Positions 24,847 through 34,603 are shown, counted from the stretch's first letter. The stretch is DNA of 64,000 bases from JBQTHI01 sp052390035 (GCA_052390035.1 JBQTHI010000012.1:1-64000); one strand, 5' to 3'. Numbers and translations: made by a program. Notes: a model not told the origin generated them from the letters alone.

Positions 24847-26409
24847 GTGCGCCGCCGTTTGATCGGGCTTCTGATGGTGCTGGCCGTGGCCTGGGGTGGG
24901 GTCGGCGCCCTCCTGGCGCAAGGAGTCCTACCCAAGCTCGGTTTGGATCTGCAGGGCGGAACGTCGGTGGTGCTGACTGCACCCGCCGATACCCCGGAAG
25001 ATGTCCTTGCCCAGGCGGTTGAGATCATGCGCCGGCGAATTGAGGACGTGGGAGGTGTCCAAGAGCCGGAGATCGCGGTTTCCGGCGCCAACACCGTGCT
25101 TGTCCAGTTGCCGGGTGTCGAGGACGAACAACGAGCCCTTGATGCCATCGGTCAGACCGGCCGGCTCTCCTTTCGCCCGGTGCTGGATGCCACTCCCGGG
25201 GACCTAGGCCCCCTGGTGACCACCACCACGACCACCGTTCCGGCGGAGTCGACCACCACCGGTGTTAGCACCACCGAGCCATCTACTACGGGACCAACCA
25301 CCACAGGTCCAACCTCCACAGGTCCAACCACCACCGGTGCGGCGGATCCGACGACCGCCACCACCCTCCCTTCCAACATCGACCCGGTAAGTGGGCTAAC
25401 CATCTCCGACGACCCCAGCCAAAGCGCCTACCTACCGTCGACCGTTCAGAGCGTCATCGGAGAGATACCGGCGGTGCTCTATGTCGGGCCCGCCGAGTTG
25501 GTGGGAACCGACGTCGCCGACGCGTTGCCGGGTTTCAACCCGTCCAGCGCCCAATGGGTGATCAACCTCGATCTGACCTCGACGGGCGCCGACAAGTTCG
25601 CCACCATGACAGCCAACGCCGCTTCCTTCTCGCAGGGAAGCCCCCAAAGGCAAATCGCCATCGTTCTCGATGGCGAAGTGATCGCGGCGCCAGCGGTGGC
25701 GGCAGATGTTGGCCCTGAGGGGATCGTTGGTGGTCAAGCGCTGATCACGTTCGGTGCCACCGCCGATGACGAGCAGAAGGCGAAGGACACGGCCGCCATT
25801 CTTCGCTACGGGTCTTTACCGGTCGCCTTCGAACGATCGCAGGTGCAGAAGGTTTCAGCCACGCTGGGCTCGGATTCAATGCGCGCCGGTCTAATCGCGG
25901 GCTACATCGGATTGGCCCTGGTCACACTGCTGCTCTTCGCCTACTACCGAGCGATGGGGTTGGTGGCGATCATCGGCATCACAGTGTTTGGCGCCTTGGT
26001 CATCTCATTGTTCGCCCTTCTTGGCCGGATCCAGGGGTTGACCCTCACCCTGGCTGGTGTGACGGGAGTGATCATCTCGCTTGGTATCGCCTCCGACTCC
26101 TACATCGTCTATTTCGAACGAATCAAAGAAGAGTTGCGGGCGGGGCGGGCGGTGCGGTCGGCGGTCGATGAAGGGTGGAAGCACGCCTTTCGCACGATCC
26201 TGACCGCGGACACGGTGTCCATGCTTGGCGCCGGCCTCCTTTGGTTCTTGTCGGTTGGTCCGGTGAAAGGGTTCGCTCTCTCGCTCGGTCTCGCCACCCT
26301 GCTCGACATCTTCATAGCCCGGACCTTCACCCGCCGCGCCATCTATCTCCTGGCCCGGACCCCGCTCGCCGACCGTGGCTGGCTTTCGATCAAGAGCACG
26401 GCTCGATGA
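24847..26409 (+). CDS. secD: Protein translocase subunit SecD
   Basis: 520 residues from GTG 24847. Membrane helix 1 at about 5-28, then the periplasmic P1 region, and a C-terminal bundle of five helices with LGSDSMRAGLIAGYIGLAL and GIASDSYIVYFERIKEEL, the conserved RND-type proton-path segment. SecD with SecF uses the proton gradient to help pull proteins out of the Sec channel. Odd feature: a Thr/Pro-rich low-complexity insert (about residues 119-178) inside P1, encoded partly by a 15-bp tandem repeat. secF overlaps its stop. Confidence 0.97.
   Translation: MRRRLIGLLMVLAVAWGGVGALLAQGVLPKLGLDLQGGTSVVLTAPADTPEDVLAQAVEIMRRRIEDVGGVQEPEIAVSGANTVLVQLPGVEDEQRALDAIGQTGRLSFRPVLDATPGDLGPLVTTTTTTVPAESTTTGVSTTEPSTTGPTTTGPTSTGPTTTGAADPTTATTLPSNIDPVSGLTISDDPSQSAYLPSTVQSVIGEIPAVLYVGPAELVGTDVADALPGFNPSSAQWVINLDLTSTGADKFATMTANAASFSQGSPQRQIAIVLDGEVIAAPAVAADVGPEGIVGGQALITFGATADDEQKAKDTAAILRYGSLPVAFERSQVQKVSATLGSDSMRAGLIAGYIGLALVTLLLFAYYRAMGLVAIIGITVFGALVISLFALLGRIQGLTLTLAGVTGVIISLGIASDSYIVYFERIKEELRAGRAVRSAVDEGWKHAFRTILTADTVSMLGAGLLWFLSVGPVKGFALSLGLATLLDIFIARTFTRRAIYLLARTPLADRGWLSIKSTAR
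25291..25335 (+). repeat. 15-bp tandem repeat, three copies, inside secD
   Basis: Three successive units of 15 bases (25291-25305, 25306-25320, 25321-25335) differ at only one to two positions and encode G-P-T-T-T, G-P-T-S-T, G-P-T-T-T. They lie in a longer ACC-rich stretch (about 25217-25370) that codes for a Thr-rich linker. Slippage between copies could change linker length. Confidence 0.75.
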
Positions 26410-27461
26410 GCTGGCTCAGAAAGCTCTCCCGCGGGGAGACGAACATCGACTTCGTCGGGAAAAGGACGCGGTGGTGGCGAATCTCCCTGGCGGCGGTGTC
26501 GGTCTCTTTGTTGTCGCTCGTGATCCGTGATCTCAATCTCGGTGTCGAATTTCGAGGTGGTCTCAACATCAATGCCGCCAACTCGGCGGCGGCCACCGTC
26601 GAAGACCTGCGCGAGGCGGCGCGCTCGGTAGGGGTCGATGAGAGCATTGTCCAGCTCGTCAACGATGGCGCCTCGGTACGGGTGCAGACACCTTCCTTGG
26701 CCAGGGAACAGGAGTCGGCGCTGATCGACCGGGTGGCCGAAGTCACCGGGACCGATAGAGCGGAAATCTCAATCGATGCGGTTGGCCCCACCTTCGGAGC
26801 CCTGATTCTTCGCCAGTCGCTGCTGGCACTCTTGGTGTTTCTGGTTGCGGTTACTGCCTACATGACCTGGCGTTTGGAGTGGAAGATGGCCATGGCCGGC
26901 ATGGCCGCTCTGTTTCACGATCTGATCATCACGGTGGGGGTGTATTCGATCACCGGCTTCGAGGTCACCCCGGCCACCGTCATCGCCGTACTCACAATCC
27001 TCGGCTATTCGCTGTACGACACCGTGGTTGTGTTCGACAAGGTGTCAGAACTCGCCCACGAACAGAACACCCGGATGACCTATGCCGGGATCGTCAACAG
27101 GGCGATGAACATGGTGCTCGGTCGTTCGCTCAACACATCGCTGACATCACTGCTTCCGGTGGGGTCAGTCCTGGTGGTCGGCTCGTTCCTCCTCGGAGCC
27201 TCGACGCTCAACGACTTCGCTCTCGCCCTCTTCGTTGGCCTCGCGGCGAGCACTTACTCTTCGATCTTCGTTGCCGCCCCGCTGCTGGCAGCCTGGAAGG
27301 AGCGAGACGAGGAGTGGGGATCACGCCAACGAAGGGCCGAGGATCGGGCGACCGCCCGCTCCGATGTCGACTCTGACCGGTCGCCGACTGCGGCGGCGGA
27401 TGGGCGGCAGGGCCAAACCTGGCCGGGGGGCCGGCCGCGTCCCCCGAAGGGTAAACGCTGA
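26406..27461 (+). CDS. secF: Protein translocase subunit SecF
   Basis: 351 residues; ATG 26406 overlaps the secD stop. Helix 1 at about 24-42, the LGVEFRGG signature, a short P1 domain, then five helices with ILGYSLYDTVVVFDKV, the conserved Asp of the proton path. The C-terminal 50 residues are a charged, disordered tail (KERDEEWGSRQRR..., Pro/Gly/Arg-rich), longer than in most SecF. Complex partner of SecD and YajC in the cytoplasmic membrane. Confidence 0.97.
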   Translation: MSWLRKLSRGETNIDFVGKRTRWWRISLAAVSVSLLSLVIRDLNLGVEFRGGLNINAANSAAATVEDLREAARSVGVDESIVQLVNDGASVRVQTPSLAREQESALIDRVAEVTGTDRAEISIDAVGPTFGALILRQSLLALLVFLVAVTAYMTWRLEWKMAMAGMAALFHDLIITVGVYSITGFEVTPATVIAVLTILGYSLYDTVVVFDKVSELAHEQNTRMTYAGIVNRAMNMVLGRSLNTSLTSLLPVGSVLVVGSFLLGASTLNDFALALFVGLAASTYSSIFVAAPLLAAWKERDEEWGSRQRRAEDRATARSDVDSDRSPTAAADGRQGQTWPGGRPRPPKGKR

Positions 27462-27466
27462 GGCTT

Positions 27467-27472
27467 TAGAAT
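27467..27472 (+). promoter_or_regulatory. -10 box before apt
   Basis: TAGAAT is six bases before the GTG at 27479, the spacing expected if the transcript starts on the G of the start codon. Supports GTG 27479 over the TTG at 27476. Confidence 0.5.
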
Positions 27473-27478
27473 CTCTTG

Positions 27479-27994
27479 GTGGATCTCTCAGCCCTGATAA
27501 GGGACATTCCGGATTTTCCCGAGCCGGGGGTGGTCTTCAAGGACATCACCCCGGTCCTCGCCGGCGCCGACGCTTTCTCTGAGTTGATCCTCGCCCTCGC
27601 AGGTCCGCATCGCCAGTCGGGTATCGACAAGGTAGCCGGGATCGAGGCGCGGGGTTTCACTTTGGCCGCACCGGTGGCCAAGGAGTTAGGCGCCGGCTTC
27701 ATCCCGCTGCGCAAGCCTGGGAAGCTTCCCTGGGAGACGGTCAGTCAGACTTATGCGCTCGAATACGGCACCGACGCCCTCGAGATGCACGTCGATTCGG
27801 TCAGTCCAGGCGATCGGGTGCTCATCGTTGATGACGTGATAGCAACCGGAGGAACCGCCGCCGCCGCAGTCAACCTGGTGCGGCGGGTCGGTGCTGAGGT
27901 TGCCGGCGTGGTGGTGTTCATCGAACTGGCCTTCCTCAACGGAAGATCGTCTCTCGACCAGGTGCCATTTCATGCACTCGTCAGATACGACTGA
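27479..27994 (+). CDS. apt: Adenine phosphoribosyltransferase
   Basis: 171 residues from GTG 27479. Conserved IRDIPDFPEPGVVFKDITP N-terminus, the GIEARGF loop, LRKPGKLP, and the PRPP-binding loop VLIVDDVIATGGT. It makes AMP from adenine and PRPP in the cytoplasm. A leaderless -10 box precedes it. Its 3' end overlaps the start of relA by 23 bases, the same gene order (secF-apt-relA) as in mycobacteria and streptomycetes. Confidence 0.97.
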   Translation: MDLSALIRDIPDFPEPGVVFKDITPVLAGADAFSELILALAGPHRQSGIDKVAGIEARGFTLAAPVAKELGAGFIPLRKPGKLPWETVSQTYALEYGTDALEMHVDSVSPGDRVLIVDDVIATGGTAAAAVNLVRRVGAEVAGVVVFIELAFLNGRSSLDQVPFHALVRYD

Positions 27995-30149
27995 AGAGCG
28001 GCTCGACGCCATCCTCGCCGCCCACCGGCGCCACTTCCCGGATGGTGACGTTGGCTTGATCGGGCGGGCGTATGAAACCGCCGAGAGAGCCCACCGTGGT
28101 CACCTGCGCAAGTCGGGTGACCCCTTCATCACCCATCCGGTGGCCGTGACCGAAATCCTCGCCGAGTACGGGCTCAACTCCGCCGCTCTGGCCGCTTCGC
28201 TCCTCCACGACACCGTCGAAGACACCGATCTGACCCCTCACCAGATCGAACAAAGCTTTGGCGCCGAGGTTGCCCGCCTGATCGACGGCGTTACCAAGCT
28301 CGATCGCATCCGGTACTCATCGCCCCAAGAGGCGCAGGCGGCGACGATTCGCAAGATGGTGGTGGCGATGGCTCAAGACGTTCGGGTCTTGGTGATCAAG
28401 CTCGCCGATCGGCTCCACAACATCAGGACGGTGGCCGCATTGCGGGAAGAGAAGCGCCAGCGCGTCGCCCGGGAGACCATCGACGTCTACGTTCCTCTTG
28501 CCCACCGGCTTGGCATGCAGGAGATCAAGCACGAACTCGAAGATCGTTGCTTTGCCATCCTCGAGCCCGGGATCTACGCAGAAATCCAGGAGATGCTCGA
28601 CGAACGCGCCCCGGAGCGGGAGGTGTTTATCGAAAAGGTCATAGCCGATGTGGCCGCCACCCTGGCCGACGCCGGGATCGAAGCCACCATCACCGGCCGA
28701 CCCAAACACAACTATTCGATCTACCGGAAGATGGTGGAGAGCCAGCGGCCGTTCGAAGAGATCTTCGATCTGATCGGCATCCGGATCATCACCGCCGACT
28801 CTCGCAGCTGCTACGCGGCACTCGGCTTGGTCCACTCCAAATGGATGCCGATCTCGGGTCGGTTCAAAGACTTCGTTGCCATGCCCAAGATAAATCTCTA
28901 TCAGAGCCTTCATACGACCGTCATCGGCCCCGATGGAAAGCCCCTCGAGGTTCAGATCCGCACCGAAGAGATGCACCGCCTGGCTGAATCCGGAATCGCC
29001 GCTCATTGGCGTTACAAGGAGGGGAAGTCAGCAAGCGATGCCCCCTGGGTGGGTGACATTCGCACTTTGCTCGAGACCGAAGATCCAGAGGAGTTCCTGA
29101 CCAACCTCAAGCTCGACTTCTACCAGGATGAGGTGTTTGTTCTCACCCCGGCCGGAGACGTCAAGACCCTTCCACGAGGTTCGACTGCCGTCGACTTTGC
29201 CTATGCCGTGCACACTGAGGTGGGAAGTCGCTGTGTGGGAGCGCGGATCAATGGGCGTTTGCTTCCTCTATCGACACGGCTCGAATCGGGCGACATCGTC
29301 GAAGTACTGCTTTCTAAGGCGGTTGATGCCGGGCCCAGCCGCGATTGGCTCAACTTCGTCCGCACCTCGCGAGCCAAGTCGAAGATCAAGAGTTACTTCC
29401 TGAAAGAGCGGAGGGAGCAGGCCCTGGCCGAGGGTCGCGAGCTGCTGGCTGCCGGGCTGCGCAAGGAGAGTCTCGGGCTGGGTGCCGTCGAGCGGGACAG
29501 CTACCTCACCGAAATCGCCATCGATCTCGGCAAACCCGATCTCGACGGGTTGTTGGTGGCGGTGGGGGAGGGTGCCGTGTCAGCCGCCACTGTCATCCAG
29601 CGGCTGGTGCGGTTGGTCCGCCCCGAGGAGGTAGACGACGAGGATTTGCTGGCACCACCGCGACCCCGGCGGCGAGCCCGCATTCCGGGCCCCGGGATCA
29701 TCGTGGAGGGGATGGACGACATGCTGGTACGGATCGCCCGCTGCTGTGCCCCGGTTCCGGGTGACCCTATCGTTGGTTTTGTCACGATCGGGAGGGGGGT
29801 GTCAGTCCATCGCGCCGATTGCACCAACACCCTTGCTCTCACCGAGAAAAGGGAGCGGATGGTGGAGGTGGCGTGGCCGGCCGACCGGGTTGGGGTATTC
29901 ACCGTGTGGGTCCAGGTGGAAGCCCTCGATCGGACGCGACTTTTGCGGGACGTCACCGCTGCCATCTCAGATCTCGGCGGCAATATCACCGCATCGTCGT
30001 CGGTCACCGGCCGCGACCGGGTGGCGGTACTGAGGTATGAGGTGGAGCTGTCCGATCCGGGGTCGTTGCCGCGCTTGCTGGCCGACCTGAAGGCCGTTGA
30101 CGGCGTGTTTGCCGCCTACCGGTTGGTCACCGAGCCGGCAACCGAGTAG
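27972..30149 (+). CDS. relA: Bifunctional (p)ppGpp synthetase/hydrolase
   Basis: 725 residues from ATG 27972, with AGGTG eight bases upstream, inside the end of apt. Domains: HD hydrolase (HD at 79-80 in LLHDTVEDT, plus LADRLHNIRT), synthetase with R297-F-K-D300 and INLYQSLHT, TGS (about 387-447, DFAYAVHTEVG), a zinc-finger-like CCAPVPGD segment and C-terminal ACT domain. The RxKD form of the synthetase motif is that of bifunctional Rel enzymes. It sets (p)ppGpp levels in response to stalled ribosomes. Full length and intact. Confidence 0.97.
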   Translation: MHSSDTTEERLDAILAAHRRHFPDGDVGLIGRAYETAERAHRGHLRKSGDPFITHPVAVTEILAEYGLNSAALAASLLHDTVEDTDLTPHQIEQSFGAEVARLIDGVTKLDRIRYSSPQEAQAATIRKMVVAMAQDVRVLVIKLADRLHNIRTVAALREEKRQRVARETIDVYVPLAHRLGMQEIKHELEDRCFAILEPGIYAEIQEMLDERAPEREVFIEKVIADVAATLADAGIEATITGRPKHNYSIYRKMVESQRPFEEIFDLIGIRIITADSRSCYAALGLVHSKWMPISGRFKDFVAMPKINLYQSLHTTVIGPDGKPLEVQIRTEEMHRLAESGIAAHWRYKEGKSASDAPWVGDIRTLLETEDPEEFLTNLKLDFYQDEVFVLTPAGDVKTLPRGSTAVDFAYAVHTEVGSRCVGARINGRLLPLSTRLESGDIVEVLLSKAVDAGPSRDWLNFVRTSRAKSKIKSYFLKERREQALAEGRELLAAGLRKESLGLGAVERDSYLTEIAIDLGKPDLDGLLVAVGEGAVSAATVIQRLVRLVRPEEVDDEDLLAPPRPRRRARIPGPGIIVEGMDDMLVRIARCCAPVPGDPIVGFVTIGRGVSVHRADCTNTLALTEKRERMVEVAWPADRVGVFTVWVQVEALDRTRLLRDVTAAISDLGGNITASSSVTGRDRVAVLRYEVELSDPGSLPRLLADLKAVDGVFAAYRLVTEPATE

Positions 30150-30184
30150 TAAGACTGCTTTCTCACCGAAGCCATCGCTCAGGG

Positions 30185-30586
30185 TTAACCGATGTTGACC
30201 ATCCAGGGGACGCCGAACTTGTCGACGCATTGTCCAAACTCGTCGCCCCACATCTGCTTGTCGAGAGGGATCATGACTGTCCCACCCTTCGAGAGCTTTT
30301 CCCAATAGCCGTGTAGTTCCTCGGCGTCATTGCCGCTGAGACTGACGGCGAAGTTGTCGCCGGGGTTGTAATCCGTGCCTGGCGGAACGTCGGCGCCCAT
30401 AATCGTGAATCCATTTGGCGAGTCGAGCCGGCCGTGCATGATCTGGTTCGCTTCTGGAGCATCCGGTTCGCCGTATTCCCCGTAGGTGTTCATGATGAGC
30501 TCGCCTCCAAAGACGTCTCGGTAGAACTCCATTGCCTCACGGGCATTGTTCGAGAAGCTGAGATACGGGTTGAGTAGGGATGCCAT
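30185..30586 (-). CDS. VOC-family protein, PhnB type
   Basis: 133 residues from ATG 30586, with AGGAGG five bases upstream. The sequence LLNPYLSFSNNAREAMEFY, then GADVPPG, and the C-terminal MWGDEFGQCVDKFGVPWMVN are characteristic of PhnB/YjdN-like vicinal-oxygen-chelate proteins. These have the glyoxalase fold and often lack a known substrate. It points against the relA-hisS direction and looks like an insert in the conserved order. Function not predictable further. Confidence 0.85.
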   Translation of the reverse strand: MASLLNPYLSFSNNAREAMEFYRDVFGGELIMNTYGEYGEPDAPEANQIMHGRLDSPNGFTIMGADVPPGTDYNPGDNFAVSLSGNDAEELHGYWEKLSKGGTVMIPLDKQMWGDEFGQCVDKFGVPWMVNIG

Positions 30587-30827
30587 CAAATCCTCCTCTG
30601 GTACGGAACGGGGCTCGTCCGAGCGTACTCTTTTGGGCGGGACGGCGAGTTCAATGGGCAGGGCGAACCATCGCCCAATTGTCCCACCGACCCTTCATGA
30701 TTCATCTCATGTTGGACGGTGTTTCGGGATCGGTGGACAGCTTGGAGCGGGTGGCCTTGGAGGTGTGGACAGCCTCACCGCCAGCGGGGTGGAAGGGGGG
30801 CCGATCCTATGATCCGAAGTCACCACC
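30587..30827. other. 241-base gap without a supported gene
   Basis: Between the PhnB-type gene and the metallo-hydrolase gene. Some actinobacteria carry a peptidyl-prolyl isomerase gene here, but none is visible. A TATGAT at 30808-30813, fourteen bases before the GTG at 30828, may be the -10 box of the metallo-hydrolase gene. Nothing else was seen. Confidence 0.5.
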
Positions 30828-31472
30828 GTGTTTGTCGCCAGCGTGCCGATCTGGTTGGCCCAGACCAACTGCTATGTGTTAGCTCCGTCCGAGGAGGGCC
30901 CGGCTGTCGTGATTGACGCTCCCCCCGGCGGGGCCGAAATCGCTGACCTGCTTCGTAGCCACCAGCTTCATCCGGTGGCATTGCTGCTCACCCATGGCCA
31001 CGTCGACCACATGGGTGGTTCGGGCTGGCTGCAAAAAGCGGCCGGGGTCACGGTGTACGTTCACCCCGACGACGACTTCCTCACTCTCGACCCTGCCAGG
31101 CAGCTTCGGTCACTATTCGGGATGGTTCCTGACGGTGATTGGGAGCCCCCCCAAACCCGGGTCGATCTCAAGGACGGAGAGATCCTCGAGTTGGCGGGCG
31201 TCGAGTTCGAAGTGCGCCACACTCCCGGTCACACCCCGGGCCATTGCTGCTTCTACTTGAAAGACGAAGGTGTCGTGTTGTCGGGCGACCAGCTCTTTGC
31301 CCGATCGGTGGGTCGGACCGACCTCCCGGGCGGGGACTGGGGCCAGCTCCTCGAATCGATGAGGGAGAAGATTCTCACGCTCCCCGACGAGACACGAGTC
31401 CTCCCGGGGCACGGCCCCGAGACGACCATCGGAAGCGAGCGTCGCCATAATCCGTTTTTGGTCGGGCTGTAG
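30828..31472 (+). CDS. Metallo-beta-lactamase-fold hydrolase, glyoxalase II-like
   Basis: 214 residues from GTG 30828. Metal-binding motif T-H-G-H-V-D-H (HxHxDH), then HTPGHTPGHCCFY, the Asp in LSGDQLF and the final His in VLPGHGPET make a complete two-metal site. The ligand pattern and size suit glyoxalase II/YcbL-type thioester hydrolases. It stands between relA and hisS, the place of a similar protein in mycobacteria. Substrate not provable from sequence. Confidence 0.9.
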   Translation: MFVASVPIWLAQTNCYVLAPSEEGPAVVIDAPPGGAEIADLLRSHQLHPVALLLTHGHVDHMGGSGWLQKAAGVTVYVHPDDDFLTLDPARQLRSLFGMVPDGDWEPPQTRVDLKDGEILELAGVEFEVRHTPGHTPGHCCFYLKDEGVVLSGDQLFARSVGRTDLPGGDWGQLLESMREKILTLPDETRVLPGHGPETTIGSERRHNPFLVGL

Positions 31473-31520
31473 CGCCTCTCTGCAAGCCTCATCCGGCTCG
31501 TTACTCTCGTGGCGCCTTTG

Positions 31521-32879
31521 ATGCCGCTAGTGCAACCTCGAACAATGCCGGGTGTCCTGGAGCTGCTACCGCGCGATCAGGTCGCCTTTCAGCGGATGCT
31601 CGACCTGATCCGGGCGGGCTTTGAGCGGTTCGGATTCCTTCCGATCGAGACACCCACCATGGAGCTGGCTGAGGTACTGCTCACCAAAGCCGGGGGAGAG
31701 GCCGAACGCCAGATCTACCTGGCTCAATCGAGCGGCGCCTCGGAGCGCCGGCACGAACCCGATCTTGCTTTGCGCTTCGATCTGACCGTGCCGTTCGCTA
31801 GATACGTGGCCCAGCACCAGGCCCACCTCACATTTCCCTTCCGCCGTTACCAAATACAGACGGTATTTCGGGGCGAGCGGCCCCAACAAGGCCGCTTCCG
31901 CGAGTTCTACCAATGCGACATCGATGTAATCGGGCGAGAGACGCTCAGCCTCCGCCACGACGCCGAAATGCCGGCGGTTATCAGCACCGTCTTCTCGAGC
32001 CTCGGCTTCGGTGATTTTGTCATCAGGTTGAACAACCGTCGCCTGTTGCGCGGGCTGCTCGAGCAGCTCGGAGTAGCCGACGAGCAGTCCCGAGTGTTGC
32101 GCGAGTTGGACAAGCTCGACCGGCGCGATCGCGATGAGGTGGAAGCCTCCCTGATCGAGGCCGGCATGACGGGAACCGACGCCGGCACGCTGCTCGACAT
32201 TGTCGGCCGGGGAGTGGTGCGAGGTGCCGCCGCCCTCATCCACCTCGAGTCGATCAGCGTCGCCAACCCGTTGCTGCGCCAAGGGATAGCGGAGCTAACC
32301 GAGGTGGTAAGCCTGTTGGCCGACCTGGGGGTTCCCGACCAACGCTACGGAGTTGATCTCTCCATCGCCCGGGGTCTCGACTACTACACCGGAACCGTCT
32401 ACGAAACGACTTTGACCAGCCACCCGGGGCTCGGAAGCATCTGCTCAGGAGGCAGGTACGACGACCTTGCCGGGCTCTACACCAAAACCCGTCTACCCGG
32501 GGTGGGTATCTCGATCGGCCTTACGCGGGTGTTCTGGCAGCTGCGCGAGGCAGGTCTACTGCACGAAGAGGCCAGCCCGGTCACCGCCATGGTGGCCCTG
32601 ATCGACGAGGCCGGGTTGACCCCTGCTCTACGCATGGCCACCGATCTGCGGGAGGGTGGCATAAACACCGAGACGGTCATGGAGCCGGCGAGGCTCGTGC
32701 ATCAGCTCAAACATGCCGACCGGGCCGGTATCAGGCTTCTGGTGGTGGCAGGCCCCGACGAGCGCGCCAGTGGGATGGTTCTGATCCGGGATCTCCGGAC
32801 CAGCGACCAACAGCGGGTACCCGCCGCCGGTCTGGTCGCCGCTGTCAAGGGCAAGCTGTCGGGGGATCAGCGGCGATGA
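31521..32879 (+). CDS. hisS: Histidyl-tRNA synthetase
   Basis: 452 residues from ATG 31521 (a GTG at 31509 gives four more residues). A TACTCT at 31502-31507 would place the transcript start after that GTG, which favours the ATG. Class II motifs: LRFDLTVPFARYVA (motif 2 region FRRYQIQTVFRGERPQQGRFREFYQ), the His-specific RGLDYYTGTVYE and CSGGRYDDL, then the anticodon domain. Charges tRNA-His. Its TGA overlaps the aspS ATG. Confidence 0.97.
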   Translation: MPLVQPRTMPGVLELLPRDQVAFQRMLDLIRAGFERFGFLPIETPTMELAEVLLTKAGGEAERQIYLAQSSGASERRHEPDLALRFDLTVPFARYVAQHQAHLTFPFRRYQIQTVFRGERPQQGRFREFYQCDIDVIGRETLSLRHDAEMPAVISTVFSSLGFGDFVIRLNNRRLLRGLLEQLGVADEQSRVLRELDKLDRRDRDEVEASLIEAGMTGTDAGTLLDIVGRGVVRGAAALIHLESISVANPLLRQGIAELTEVVSLLADLGVPDQRYGVDLSIARGLDYYTGTVYETTLTSHPGLGSICSGGRYDDLAGLYTKTRLPGVGISIGLTRVFWQLREAGLLHEEASPVTAMVALIDEAGLTPALRMATDLREGGINTETVMEPARLVHQLKHADRAGIRLLVVAGPDERASGMVLIRDLRTSDQQRVPAAGLVAAVKGKLSGDQRR

Positions 32880-34603
32880 TCATTCGCACCCACCTAGCCG
32901 CCGAAACCACCGCCGAGGTGGGCAAGGCGGTCACGCTGGCAGGCTGGGTAGCCAAACGTCGCGATCACGGGGGGGTGGCATTCCTCGATTTGCGCGACTC
33001 GTCCGGACTAGTTCAAGTCGTCGCCGACCCGGCGGTTCTGGCAGTCGTCGAAGAACTGCGGATGGAATATTGCGTCAGGGTCACCGGGGAGGTCAGACCT
33101 CGACCACCCGGCACCATCAATGAAGACCTGATGACCGGAGCGGTGGAGGTAGCGGCCTCGGGCATCGAGGTCATAAGCACGGCCGACCCACTGCCGTTCA
33201 TGCTTGATGACCGGACCGAAGTCGACGAGCTCACCCGCCTCGAGTTCCGATACTTGGATCTTCGCCGTCCCCGGATGGCTGCCAATTTGCGGGCTCGGTC
33301 ACGGGCCGTGACAGCGATCCGCCGCGCCCTTGACCGGCTGGGCTTCCTCGAGGTGGAGACACCCACCCTGATCAGGTCGACCCCGGAAGGGGCCCGCGAT
33401 GTCCTCGTCCCCAGCCGCCTCCGACCGGGAAACTTCTACGCGCTTCCCCAGTCACCCCAGCTGTTCAAGCAGCTTCTGATGATCTCCGGGTTGGAACGGT
33501 ACTTCCAGATCGCCCGCTGCTATCGGGACGAAGACTTCCGGTCCGACCGCCAGCTCGAGTTCACCCAACTCGACTTGGAAGGGGCCTTTTGGGATGAGGC
33601 CGGCGTCCAGGCCTCGATCGAAGAGGCCATCGCCGCGGTCGTCACCGAGCTAAGGGATGAACCACCCGAGGTGCCCTTTACCAAGATCACCTGGCAGGAG
33701 TCGATGGAGCGGTTCGGCGTCGACAAGCCCGATCTGCGCTTCGGGATGGAGATCACCGACCTCTCCGCCGTCTTCGCCGACACCGGCTTTAAGGGGTTCG
33801 CCGCCAGCCTCGAGACCGGAGGGGTGGTAAGAGGCATCAACAGCGGTCCCCGGCCGTTCTCACGATCCCAAGCCGAGGCTCTGACCGTGGACGCCAAAAC
33901 GGCGGGCGCCACCGGCCTGGTTTGGCTAGTGGTCGAACAGGATGGGTCGCTGCGGTCACCGGTCGCCAAGTTTCTGTCCGAGCACGAGCTTCAAGCGATC
34001 AAAGACCAACTGGTGGCCAAGGCCGGAGACGTCTTGTTTCTGGTAGCCGACCGGTGGCGGACGGCGGTCGAAGTGCTTGGACTTCTTCGGCTCAAGTTGG
34101 GCCGTCCCGAAGGCCATGACCAACTCGCCTTCGCCTGGATCACCGACTTTCCCATGTTCGAAGAGGGCGCCGACGGCCTGACCTTCCTCCATCACCCGTT
34201 CACATCACCCCAGGACGTGGCCGTGATGGGTGAGAGGCCAACCGAAGCCCTTGCCCGTGCGTATGACGTCGTGGTCAACGGAATCGAACTGGGATCCGGC
34301 TCGATCAGGATCCATGATCCGGCGGTTCAGCGTCAGGTCTTCGAGATCCTCGGGATCGGCGAGGCGGAACAGGAGTCGCGTTTCGGCTGGTTTCTGCGAG
34401 CCCTCCGGTTCGGCACTCCTCCCCACGGCGGGTTTGCCTTTGGCATCGATCGGCTGGTCATGGTCCTCCAAAACGAAGCCAACATCCGCGAAGTCATCGC
34501 CTTTCCCAAGACCCAGACCGGACTTGACCCGCTCACCGGCTCACCCACCCCGGTCGAGCAGGGCCAGCTAGACGAGCTGGGAATCCGCCTGGTTCCCGGG
34601 TGA
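32876..34603 (+). CDS. aspS: Aspartyl-tRNA synthetase
   Basis: 575 residues from ATG 32876 (ATGA overlap with hisS). N-terminal OB-fold anticodon domain (VTLAGWVAKRRDHGG), class II core with RYLDLRRPRM, the flipping loop, FQIARCYRDEDFRSDRQLEFTQLD, the bacterial insertion domain and C-terminal GIDRLVMVL. Length and insertion are those of bacterial AspRS. Whether it is discriminating for tRNA-Asp or also charges tRNA-Asn depends on other genes not in the window. Confidence 0.97.
   Translation: MIIRTHLAAETTAEVGKAVTLAGWVAKRRDHGGVAFLDLRDSSGLVQVVADPAVLAVVEELRMEYCVRVTGEVRPRPPGTINEDLMTGAVEVAASGIEVISTADPLPFMLDDRTEVDELTRLEFRYLDLRRPRMAANLRARSRAVTAIRRALDRLGFLEVETPTLIRSTPEGARDVLVPSRLRPGNFYALPQSPQLFKQLLMISGLERYFQIARCYRDEDFRSDRQLEFTQLDLEGAFWDEAGVQASIEEAIAAVVTELRDEPPEVPFTKITWQESMERFGVDKPDLRFGMEITDLSAVFADTGFKGFAASLETGGVVRGINSGPRPFSRSQAEALTVDAKTAGATGLVWLVVEQDGSLRSPVAKFLSEHELQAIKDQLVAKAGDVLFLVADRWRTAVEVLGLLRLKLGRPEGHDQLAFAWITDFPMFEEGADGLTFLHHPFTSPQDVAVMGERPTEALARAYDVVVNGIELGSGSIRIHDPAVQRQVFEILGIGEAEQESRFGWFLRALRFGTPPHGGFAFGIDRLVMVLQNEANIREVIAFPKTQTGLDPLTGSPTPVEQGQLDELGIRLVPG

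Noticed and set aside
30697..30882. 61-codon frame in the gap before the metallo-hydrolase gene
   Set aside because: Runs out of frame into the metallo-hydrolase gene and has no ribosome-binding site or recognisable sequence.
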